From Lentisphaerota bacterium (GTDB lineage: Bacteria; Verrucomicrobiota; Kiritimatiellia; JAAZAB01), in the NCBI GenBank assembly GCA_016199105.1, contig JACQHI010000321.1:1-14306 (forward strand): a DNA stretch of 14,306 nucleotides. The letters run 5' to 3'. The translations under genes were made by a program, and so were the position numbers. Under the pieces are notes generated by a model. It made no database searches, was not told the DNA's origin, and was given only the letters and a program-made list of their open reading frames with translations. Position 1 is the stretch's first letter. Each line of letters begins with the position of its first letter. Positions 1 through 6,245 of the stretch are shown one piece after another.

Positions 1-21
1 ACCACCGGCTCTGCCGGTGGT
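1..21. repeat. Perfect 9-bp hairpin at the left edge
   Basis: The arms ACCACCGGC (1-9) and GCCGGTGGT (13-21) are perfectly complementary around a TCT loop. On the + strand it is followed by only a weak T-rich stretch (TTGGTGATTT). It may be the terminator of a gene lying outside the window, or a hairpin in the leader of the next gene. The window edge prevents a decision. Confidence 0.55.
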
Positions 22-62
22 TGGTGATTTAACTGGGCGCATACACTCAAGGGGAAACAACA

Positions 63-740
63 ATGCCCTATATCATCAAGAAAGCAGTCACCCGCCCCTC
101 CCTGAAGGGACAGTGGGACGAGGCGGCGTGGAAAAACGCCGAAGTCCTGACGCTCGGCCATTTCCACCCAAAAAGCAGCGAGCACCGCCCGCTCGTGCAG
201 GCCAAGCTGGCCTGGATGGAGGACGGCCTCTTCGTGTTTTTCGCCGTGAAGGACCAGTACGTGCGCTGCACCCGCACGGATTACCAGGCGTCCGTCTGCT
301 GCGACAGTTGCGCCGAGTTTTTTGTCCGCCCCAAGCCGGACCGCGGCTATTTCAACTTCGAGATCAACGCCATCGGGACGTTGCTCCTTTTTTACATCGA
401 GGATTCCAGCCGCGATCCGGACGAGGGCTTCGCCGGGTTCACGAGAGTCCCGTGGAAGCTGGGCAAACAAGTGACCATTCATCACTCGCTGTCGGGCATC
501 GTCTATCCCGAAATCGAGAAACCGACGGCGTGGACGCTCGAATATTTCATTCCCTTTTCTCTTTTTGAGGCCTATGTGGGCCCGCTGGGCGAACTGCCCG
601 GCCAGACGTGGATGGGCAATTTTTACAAATGCGCGGACCAATGCTCCCATCCACACTGGGCCACCTGGTCGCCCATCGGCGAGAAGCTGAACTTCCACGT
701 GCCCGAAAGCTTCGCCCCGTTGAAATTCGGGAATGCGTAG
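63..740 (+). CDS. CBM9-like carbohydrate-binding fold protein (stand-alone)
   Basis: This is a 225-residue protein made almost wholly of one carbohydrate-binding module family 9-like (DOMON-type) beta-sandwich. The typical opening GQWDEAAW lies at residues 16-23. It is followed by a long strand LAWMEDGLFVFFAVKD (49-64), the block DSCAEFFVRP (81-90), a strand FNFEINAIGTLL (97-108), WTLEYFIPF (157-165) and the closing WMGNFYKC (183-190). Related proteins bind sugars or occur as attached modules of glycoside hydrolases. Here no catalytic domain, signal peptide or membrane segment is visible, so the protein is probably cytoplasmic and its ligand is unknown. The start is supported by AAGGGG at 49-54, eight bases before the ATG. 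The gene stands alone: 200 bp separate it from the next gene. The fold assignment is good; the function is inferred only loosely. Confidence 0.8.
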   Translation: MPYIIKKAVTRPSLKGQWDEAAWKNAEVLTLGHFHPKSSEHRPLVQAKLAWMEDGLFVFFAVKDQYVRCTRTDYQASVCCDSCAEFFVRPKPDRGYFNFEINAIGTLLLFYIEDSSRDPDEGFAGFTRVPWKLGKQVTIHHSLSGIVYPEIEKPTAWTLEYFIPFSLFEAYVGPLGELPGQTWMGNFYKCADQCSHPHWATWSPIGEKLNFHVPESFAPLKFGNA

Positions 741-940
741 GACGGAGGGGAAGATTCTGTAACAGGAGCTCGCGGAGGACACGGAGGGGGTGAAGGTTTT
801 TGAAGCGGATGTAGCGTGCGCCGTCCCCGGCGCAAATCCGTGTTTCTTGCCGCAAACGGCACGGAGAAGGATCGCCGCCTTGTGCCGGCAGGGGTGAAAA
901 CGGAATTGCATAACGGGATGACAACAGGTAGCATTCAAGG
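741..940. other. Gene-free spacer with small hairpins
   Basis: No convincing ORF lies here. The spacer contains a 6-bp hairpin, GCGCCG (818-823) and CGGCGC (828-833) around TCCC. A second short stem, TGCCG and CGGCA around CAAA, lies just to the right. The hairpins resemble the palindrome-rich spacers elsewhere in the window, but I found no exact copy of them in it. Confidence 0.4.
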
Positions 941-1180
941 ATGAGTCCGACGATTTTCAAATGGAAAGGGTACCGGTTCTTCTTCTTTTCCCGGGAAGAA
1001 CGGCGGCCTCATGTTCATGTCTTTTGCCCGGATGGAGAAGCCAAATTCTGGCTGGAACCCCAGGTTGACCTTGCCAGAAACCATGGGCTGTCACAGGCCC
1101 AGATGAAGGAATTATTGAAAATTGTGGAGGAAAAGAAAAATGACATCCTCGACGCTTGGCGCAAGCACTTCAGCGCTTGA
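941..1180 (+). CDS. DUF4160 domain protein
   Basis: This 79-residue protein fits the whole length of the DUF4160 family. It has the family opening SPTIFKWKGYRFFFFS (2-17), the conserved RRPHVHVF segment (21-28), GEAKFWLEP (32-40), and a helical C-terminus ending in a LDAWRKHF-type motif. The biochemical role of DUF4160 is unknown. From memory of the family, it often sits beside a DUF2442 gene in pairs that behave like toxin-antitoxin modules. Here the DUF2442 gene follows and overlaps it by 41 bp, so the two are surely co-translated. The ribosome binding site is weak: AAGG abuts the ATG and AGGT lies further upstream. Base composition is visibly less GC-rich than in the neighbouring genes, which suggests acquisition by transfer. 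Confidence 0.82.
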   Translation: MSPTIFKWKGYRFFFFSREERRPHVHVFCPDGEAKFWLEPQVDLARNHGLSQAQMKELLKIVEEKKNDILDAWRKHFSA

Positions 1181-1415
1181 AGTGACCAATATCGATCGTT
1201 TCGGCTTCTGGCTTTTGATCGAGAATCAGGAATATTTCCTGCCCTATGCGGACTTTCCCTGGTTCCGAAACGCAACGATTGACCAAATTCTTTCCGTGCA
1301 GTTGTTACATGGAAACCATCTACACTGGCCGGTTCTCGACGTTGATCTATGCATCGAATCTCTCGCCCAGCCGGAAGCCTTTCCCCTGATCTCATCGGCA
1401 AACAGTGTTGGATAA
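1140..1415 (+). CDS. DUF2442 domain protein
   Basis: The product is 91 residues long. It carries the DUF2442 pattern: a strand around FGFWLLIENQEYFLPYADFPWF, then a helix with ILSVQLLHGNHLHWPVLDVD, which is the family's LHWPxLDVDL motif, and a following SL. The function of this domain is unestablished, and some members are annotated as DNA-binding or antitoxin-like partners of DUF4160. I chose the ATG at 1140 because GGAGG at 1126-1130 lies nine bases before it. A TTG at 1122 would add six residues but has no such site. The start lies inside the DUF4160 gene, so translation of the pair is coupled. No further gene follows in this unit. Confidence 0.8.
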   Translation: MTSSTLGASTSALEVTNIDRFGFWLLIENQEYFLPYADFPWFRNATIDQILSVQLLHGNHLHWPVLDVDLCIESLAQPEAFPLISSANSVG

Positions 1416-1682
1416 TTATATGTTGAAACTCAAACTGAACAAGATACAGCGATTCTTCTTTGAAAACAGGCGTGCAGCGCTGTGGAGAACCCGAGAACGG
1501 AGGACGGCGAAGCTTATTCGCGCCTGTTTCCACACAATTCCTCCGGGTAATATTATCGCTCCTGCGACTGTTTCGTGCTGACAATCGGTCATCTCATCAA
1601 GGAGGTTGTTTTTCACCCCCGGTTTTTATATCTTGCCACTGATCGGCAGAGCTTTATTTCAAAATCACACGAGGATAGAACC
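1416..1682. other. Gene-free, AT-richer spacer
   Basis: No convincing gene is present. A 9-bp inverted repeat, AAACAGGCG (1464-1472) and CGCCTGTTT (1521-1529), encloses about 48 bases. An isolated perfect Shine-Dalgarno-like AAGGAGG occurs near 1598-1604, but no ATG or GTG lies at a usable distance. The promoter of the next gene probably lies here, but I could not identify it with confidence. Confidence 0.4.
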
Positions 1683-2768
1683 ATGCAGATTCAAGCGAAA
1701 AACATGTATGGCCGGAAGGGCTGGGAATTGAGCAATGATCGCATTTCGATCTTTCTGATGGCGGGTGGCGGGCATATCGCCTCCTTGAAACACCGGGAGA
1801 GGCCCTCCGTCAATCCCCTCTGGGCACCGGCCTGGAAAAGCATCGAGCCCTGGGCCTACCGTCCGAAGGACGCCAAAACATACGGCGTCAAGCTGCTGGC
1901 TTGCATTTTCGGGCACAACCTGTGCCTGAGCGAATTCGGAACGCCCTCCCCCGAAGAGCTGAAAGCCGGGATCGGCCCGCACGGCGAAGCGCCGGTCGTC
2001 CGCTGGACGATGGTGAAAAAGAGGCTCGGCGCCCGCCAGTTGTCCTTCACCTATGGCTGTGTCCTGCCGATCGCCCAAATGCGGTTGGTCCGCACCGTGA
2101 CCCTGGGGAAGGGGTCTGAGATCGTCCGGGTCAAGGAAACCCTCATCAATCTCTGCCGGCGGGATGTGCCGTTCACGATGTGCCAGCATGTCAGTTTCGG
2201 GCCGCCGTTTCTGGAACGCGGCGTCACGGCGTTCGACATGTCGGCCACGCTGGGCCACACATTTCCGGGTCCCTTCGGCAATCCCCAGCGTTTGAAACCC
2301 TCGACCGACTTCCGGTGGCCGAACGGGCCGGGTCCGAAGGGAAAGGTCGATCTCCGTTTTATGGGCCGCGCGAAAAACGGGGATTTCTCGGCGCAACTGA
2401 TGAATCCCGCCCGCGACTGGGCCTGGTTCAGCGCGGTGAATCCCCGGCTGGGCGTGCTGGTCGCCTATGTCTGGCGGCGCAAGGATTATCCCTGGCTCGG
2501 GAACTGGGAGGAGAATTACGCGCGCAAGGAAACGCCATGGAACGGCAAATCGCTGGCCCGCGGCATGGAATTCGGCAACTCCCCGTTCCCGACGGGCGTG
2601 CGCGACGCCGTCAACCGCGGCGAGTTTCAGGAAGAACCGACCTTCCGCTGGCTGCCGGCATTGGGCCGGATCGTTTACGAATACTCCATCATCGTGCAGC
2701 CGGTGAAGTCCGCTTGCAAGGGCGTCAAATCCATCCACCCGGCCGGCCGGGATTTCGATATATTATAA
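1683..2768 (+). CDS. Galactose-mutarotase-fold (aldose 1-epimerase-like) protein
   Basis: This 361-residue protein resembles the aldose-1-epimerase/galactose mutarotase beta-supersandwich. Family-like blocks are FLMAGGGHIASLKH near the N-terminus (24-37), the loop GHNLCLSEFGTPSPEE (77-92), PHGEAP (99-104, the usual HGEA element), PFTMCQHVSFGPPFL (163-177), and GMEFGNSPFP (294-303). In the last block Glu297 sits where mutarotases keep the catalytic base. The substrate is unknown; a sugar or sugar-acid anomer is the natural guess. No signal peptide is seen. The ATG at 1683 has GAGG at 1671-1674, eight bases upstream. An in-frame start 36 codons earlier lacks family similarity. The stop codon sits inside a 13-bp hairpin that also contains the start of the next gene, so the two form one transcription unit. 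Confidence 0.75.
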   Translation: MQIQAKNMYGRKGWELSNDRISIFLMAGGGHIASLKHRERPSVNPLWAPAWKSIEPWAYRPKDAKTYGVKLLACIFGHNLCLSEFGTPSPEELKAGIGPHGEAPVVRWTMVKKRLGARQLSFTYGCVLPIAQMRLVRTVTLGKGSEIVRVKETLINLCRRDVPFTMCQHVSFGPPFLERGVTAFDMSATLGHTFPGPFGNPQRLKPSTDFRWPNGPGPKGKVDLRFMGRAKNGDFSAQLMNPARDWAWFSAVNPRLGVLVAYVWRRKDYPWLGNWEENYARKETPWNGKSLARGMEFGNSPFPTGVRDAVNRGEFQEEPTFRWLPALGRIVYEYSIIVQPVKSACKGVKSIHPAGRDFDIL

Positions 2769-2794
2769 AACAAATCCGAGAGGATTTGTTTTAT
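2765..2794 (+). promoter_or_regulatory. 13-bp RBS-sequestering hairpin with GAGA loop
   Basis: The arms ATAAAACAAATCC (2765-2777) and GGATTTGTTTTAT (2782-2794) pair perfectly around the GNRA-type tetraloop GAGA. The left arm contains the TAA stop of the mutarotase-like gene (2766-2768). The loop and right arm contain the likely Shine-Dalgarno AGAGGA (2779-2784) and the first two bases of the downstream ATG (2793-2795). Folded RNA would hide the downstream start. A ribosome finishing the upstream gene would open it. Because the right arm ends in TTTT, partial intrinsic termination is an alternative reading. Confidence 0.65.
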
Positions 2795-3809
2795 GGACCA
2801 CCCCCTCATGCCTCCTCCCCGTAAACTGAAACGGCCCCGGGAGAGCCGTTTTTCCGCGATCACAGTCTGCGGTTTTGCGGTTTTCGCGATCTGGGGCATC
2901 GGGCAGATATTCAAAGACGCCTATTGGAGCACCGGCCTGTGCTTCTATATTCCGACTCTCGTCATCTGCGGGTTCCTGTTTCTGTTCTGCCTCTACTATC
3001 TGCTGCTGGGATCGCGACTGGCCTTTCTGTTTGCGCTGTTGCTCATTCCTCCCGCCTTCTCGCTGGCTTTTGTCGAGAACCGGTTTCTACCCCGGAACGC
3101 GCCTGCTCCGGCGCCGCAGGCGCTTCGGTTGGCGCACTGGAACGTGCTGTACGCAAAATTCGGCGTTTCCGGCGTGCTGCGTCAACTCGCCGCGGAACAT
3201 GCGGATATCGTGGTCATCACCGACGTCCCCCGCGGCATGAGTCTTCGCGTGGTGCAGCAGCACATGGGCGCTGCCTTTCAGGGAACGATCAAGGGCGGCA
3301 TGGCGGTTTTCTGCCGGGGCTCGGTCACGCCGGGCGAAATCCTGACGCCGAAAGGCCCGTTGACCGTGGTTCGAGCCGTTTGCCGGTTGAACGACACAGA
3401 GCTCTCGATCTTCGCTGTCAATATGAAGTCGAGCATCTGGATTCCGCGCAATCGCTATTTGAAGGAGCTGATGCGCCTGATGATCAATCATCAACCGGAT
3501 TTCGTGGTCGGCGACATGAACGCCCCGCGCCGATCCGCCGCCCTCAACCCCCTTCCCGCCGGTTACCGCCACGCCTTCGATCTTGCGGGGAGCGGCTGGG
3601 GCTACACCTGGCCGGAACCCCGCCCGCTCTATGCGATCGATCAGTGCCTGGTGAACTCCACCATCGAGGTGCTCGACTACCGGATTCGCGCCACCCACCT
3701 CAGCTTTCACCGCATGCAGGTTTTGGACTTCAACAGCATCCGCATCACCGGCAGATCGGCGGCCGCCCAGTCGAGCGTGGACAGTCCGGACGGCGCCAGC
3801 CAGCGGTAG
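2793..3809 (+). CDS. Membrane-anchored endonuclease/exonuclease/phosphatase-fold protein
   Basis: The 338-residue protein has three hydrophobic segments at about 22-40, 49-72 and 75-95. A soluble domain of the endonuclease/exonuclease/phosphatase (EEP) superfamily follows from about residue 110, probably outside the cytoplasmic membrane. EEP landmarks are HWNVLY (115-120, Asn117), a Glu-position motif written VVITDV (140-145) with Asp144 in place of the usual Glu, VVGDMN (238-243, Asp241 and Asn243), YAIDQCL (280-286) and a terminal His306 in LSFHRM. The canonical SDH before that histidine is missing, so activity may be altered. The start is the ATG inside the intergenic hairpin, with AGAGGA as RBS. 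The last 103 bases overlap the opposing Nudix gene. Substrate is unknown; phosphodiesters or lipid headgroups are possible. Confidence 0.78.
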   Translation: MDHPLMPPPRKLKRPRESRFSAITVCGFAVFAIWGIGQIFKDAYWSTGLCFYIPTLVICGFLFLFCLYYLLLGSRLAFLFALLLIPPAFSLAFVENRFLPRNAPAPAPQALRLAHWNVLYAKFGVSGVLRQLAAEHADIVVITDVPRGMSLRVVQQHMGAAFQGTIKGGMAVFCRGSVTPGEILTPKGPLTVVRAVCRLNDTELSIFAVNMKSSIWIPRNRYLKELMRLMINHQPDFVVGDMNAPRRSAALNPLPAGYRHAFDLAGSGWGYTWPEPRPLYAIDQCLVNSTIEVLDYRIRATHLSFHRMQVLDFNSIRITGRSAAAQSSVDSPDGASQR

Positions 3810-4120
3810 GCCTGGTGCTCCGTCAGGCGCAGGCGGCCTTGTTCAATGCGGCAAAGCCAGGGAATGAGGGCGATCCCAATGTCGGCGTAGCGGTGCCGGC
3901 AGATTTTCAGGCGCTTGAAAGGGCGGACGATCAACCCCAGTTCCTCGTCTATCTCACGAATCAGCGCGCGATCGCCCGCCTCGCCCTTCTCCACCTTGCC
4001 GCCGGGGAATTCCCATTTCAACGGCCGGCTCATGGTCCGGCTGCGCTGGACAGCCAGGATCCTGCCGTCCCGCTCGATGATCGCGCACGCAACGCGGACA
4101 CAGGGTCTTGTATTCATCAT
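3707..4120 (-). CDS. MutT-type Nudix hydrolase
   Basis: This 137-residue protein is a complete Nudix domain. The sequence WEFPGGK (36-42) leads into a full Nudix box, G-x5-E-x7-REUxEExGU, running from Gly41 to Leu63 with Glu47, Arg55, Glu56, Glu59 and Glu60. Length and the WEFPGGK signature match MutT/NudG (deoxy)nucleoside-triphosphate pyrophosphohydrolases, which remove 8-oxo-dGTP or modified CTP. Exact substrate cannot be read. The first ATG overlaps the stop of the upstream TIM-barrel gene as ATGA (4120-4117), so it is translationally coupled; a second ATG follows immediately. At its 3' end it overlaps the convergent EEP gene by 103 bp, and both reading frames there look genuine at least in part. 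Confidence 0.9.
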   Translation of the reverse strand: MMNTRPCVRVACAIIERDGRILAVQRSRTMSRPLKWEFPGGKVEKGEAGDRALIREIDEELGLIVRPFKRLKICRHRYADIGIALIPWLCRIEQGRLRLTEHQAYRWLAPSGLSTLDWAAADLPVMRMLLKSKTCMR

Positions 4121-5862
4121 CCGCCCCAGACCGGCGCGAACCGGCCATCGCCGACATTTTCGCCCAGCCGGTGAAACAAAATGTGCTTTCGCGGCGGTGA
4201 AACGTTTTCGAGCTGTTGTATCCGCCAAAGCGTTTCCTCCTCGTGGCCGAAACGGGAAATGACCGACCACTGATGGATGTTGTCATCGCTCGCGTCCCAG
4301 ATCGCCACGCCTTTGGCCCCGCTCTCCAGAAAGGACTTCACCAGCGGGAGCGTGTAATACGACTCCAGAAAATAGGAGGCCGTCGCGGGGCTGAACGGGA
4401 TGCCTTTGTCCCGGCACGCCTCGCGAAAATACGCCCATTCGTAATGAGGGTGCTTGGACCCGAAATCCCACATGTAGGAATAGATCTCGTCGACCAGGCC
4501 CTCGGTGACGAGACGGCGGATATCCACCCCGTACTGCAGGTTATCCGGCTCGTTGCCCAGGACCATGATGCTGGAGGCCAGCCGCGTTTTGCGAGGTTTT
4601 CCTTCCTCGTCGAGCATGGCCCGCAATTCCCGCATGAACGTCGTTACGACGTCGCTCCGCCATTGCGCGATCCGCGGATCGGCTTCCTCGATCGTCCGGG
4701 GGTCCAGCCCGAATGTCCGCTGAAAAAGATCGACCGCTGGCGGCTCGTAGAGAACCACCGGAAAGCCGCGATTGAAGACCACGTGGGCCCCATCGGCCCC
4801 GAACCCCACCTGCTCGCGCAACAGCTCGATGAGGTGTTTACGCACCTCGGGCACCGCCCAGCTCATGCGGGCGACCGGAGTGCCGTCCCGGTCCACACAC
4901 CGCCATTGCGGGTTCTGGCGATAGAAGGCCGGCTCCCAGTAGTCCAGGTAGGGCTCTACAAAGCTCCACCCCGCCGGCCGAATCCCCACGTGCACCTTCA
5001 TGCCCACGTCGTGCGCGCCATCGATCAAAACCTTCAGAGGATTGACCCCTTGCCGGGCCATGGCTTGGATTGCCTCGACGAAATACCGGTCGCCCGGACG
5101 GGGAAACACCTCCACGCCGACGCCTTTCATGTGACCGATTTTCGAGGGATAAATGACCTTGTCCGCCCCCGGCGAATGCAGGAGCAACGTGCCGAAATCG
5201 GTATCCCGAAAAATTTCGATGTCGCGAAGCCACTCCTCGGTCGTCTGCGGACTGCGATAGAACGCCCAACTGAACCCGTCGTGCGTGGCCGCCATCGTGC
5301 GATGCGACCGGTCCGCGCGATCGGCCAGAAGCCGTTCGACTTCCGCCGGGGCCAGGGGGATCAACCGGATATGGGTCAGACCGCACGGTTGGATAAAGCC
5401 CCGCCGCTGGGGGCTGAGGTGAAGGCGGCTGGTTTCGTCCAGTCGGGCCACCTTGAAGAACACTTCTTCGGTGCTGCCGTAGCCGACGCCCGCCTTCGCC
5501 TCCCGCCGCAGGTCGGCCGGATCCCCGTCCAGCCTCAACCAGGCCAGCGTCGGGCATTCCGGGGCCGCGAACAAGCCCGCGAAAATGGCGAACCAGCCCT
5601 GAACTCCGAGGGGGATGGCCAGTTCGGGGGCTTCGGCCTCCGGCGCGGCCCACACCATTGTTCCCGCCCACCCTTCGCGGGTTTCGTAAGGCACGACCTT
5701 CCAACACCCTTTTTTCAAGCCGGGCGACAAAACGGCGTCAGGCGATCCTTGCGTCATATCGGTGCGCAGAATCGCCTGCGATGCGTTCGCCCATTCCTGC
5801 GCCACCGCGCCCGCCCACAGGGCAGGCTTGTCAATGTCCCCGGCGATCATGTTTTCGCTCAT
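4117..5862 (-). CDS. Glycosyl-hydrolase-like TIM-barrel protein
   Basis: The product is 581 residues long. An N-terminal part (about 1-170) looks beta-rich and may be a sugar-binding or accessory domain. From about 195 (FSWAFYRSP) to 545 the pattern suggests a TIM barrel of the family-10-like glycosyl hydrolase (GHL10/alpha-amylase-like) type: DTDFGTLLLHSPGAD (220-234), AHDVGMKVHVGIRPAGW (283-299), GADGAHVVFNRGFP (355-368), VDEIYSYMWDFG (457-468) and GAKGVAIWDASDD (515-527). The catalytic acids cannot be assigned with confidence. No signal peptide is visible, unlike many secreted relatives, so a cytoplasmic role in sugar or glycoside handling is possible. The ATG at 5862 is preceded on the minus strand by GGGGGAG nine bases upstream. 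A longer in-frame start 35 codons earlier lacks support. It overlaps the Nudix gene by four bases. Confidence 0.72.
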   Translation of the reverse strand: MSENMIAGDIDKPALWAGAVAQEWANASQAILRTDMTQGSPDAVLSPGLKKGCWKVVPYETREGWAGTMVWAAPEAEAPELAIPLGVQGWFAIFAGLFAAPECPTLAWLRLDGDPADLRREAKAGVGYGSTEEVFFKVARLDETSRLHLSPQRRGFIQPCGLTHIRLIPLAPAEVERLLADRADRSHRTMAATHDGFSWAFYRSPQTTEEWLRDIEIFRDTDFGTLLLHSPGADKVIYPSKIGHMKGVGVEVFPRPGDRYFVEAIQAMARQGVNPLKVLIDGAHDVGMKVHVGIRPAGWSFVEPYLDYWEPAFYRQNPQWRCVDRDGTPVARMSWAVPEVRKHLIELLREQVGFGADGAHVVFNRGFPVVLYEPPAVDLFQRTFGLDPRTIEEADPRIAQWRSDVVTTFMRELRAMLDEEGKPRKTRLASSIMVLGNEPDNLQYGVDIRRLVTEGLVDEIYSYMWDFGSKHPHYEWAYFREACRDKGIPFSPATASYFLESYYTLPLVKSFLESGAKGVAIWDASDDNIHQWSVISRFGHEEETLWRIQQLENVSPPRKHILFHRLGENVGDGRFAPVWGG

Positions 5863-5960
5863 GTTCCAGCACTCCCCCTTCGGCGGAAGAACCGCCATTG
5901 TAGTTGCCTTGCTAAGATGGTTAGGGTTCGGGATTCGGGGAAGAGGACGTCGGACAGGAA

Positions 5961-6203
5961 GGCGCAAAGAAACAAGAAAAAAATAGCCGCAAGGGGCGCA
6001 AGCCTGCCCGAGCTAAGACCGGTCACACGGAGTGTGACCCTCCCATGTCCCGCTGCTCCTCTGCGAAGTGGCCCGGCAGCCGCCGGGCCACGAAATACGA
6101 GTCCTAGCAGGACTTGTCCAGCGCTTCGCGGGATCGGCCAGGGATAATGGTTGGGAAAAAGCATCCTTCTCATTTTTTTGCGCTTCTTGCGCCTCTTTGC
6201 GGC
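5961..6203. repeat. Composite palindromic intergenic element
   Basis: This fills most of the 383-bp gene-free gap between mnmA and the TIM-barrel gene. Outer arms rich in CGCAAAG-like units are inversely repeated: GCCGCAAGGGGCGCAA at 5986-6001 matches the complement of 6187-6203, with one indel. Inside are three hairpins. GGTCACAC/GTGTGACC lies at 6021-6039 with loop GGA. GTGGCCCGGC/GCCGGGCCAC lies at 6068-6091 with loop AGCC. CGAGTCCT/AGGACTTG lies at 6098-6116 with one G-T pair. TCCCGC (6048-6053) and GCGGGA (6128-6133) could close the last two into a branched structure. It looks like a non-coding repeat element rather than a terminator. Confidence 0.6.
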
Positions 6204-6245
6204 TGATGTTCGCGCACTATGAACCGTTGAACCATGCCCGATTTT

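Noticed and set aside
2924..4174. A 416-codon + strand frame crossing the EEP and Nudix genes
   Set aside because: It is a shadow frame of low-complexity Arg/Ala/Pro composition with no recognisable domain.
4216..6147. A 643-codon open frame on the + strand opposite the TIM-barrel gene
   Set aside because: Its product is rich in Arg, Pro and His with no domain pattern. The opposite strand carries a coherent protein with an RBS, so this is a GC-rich shadow.
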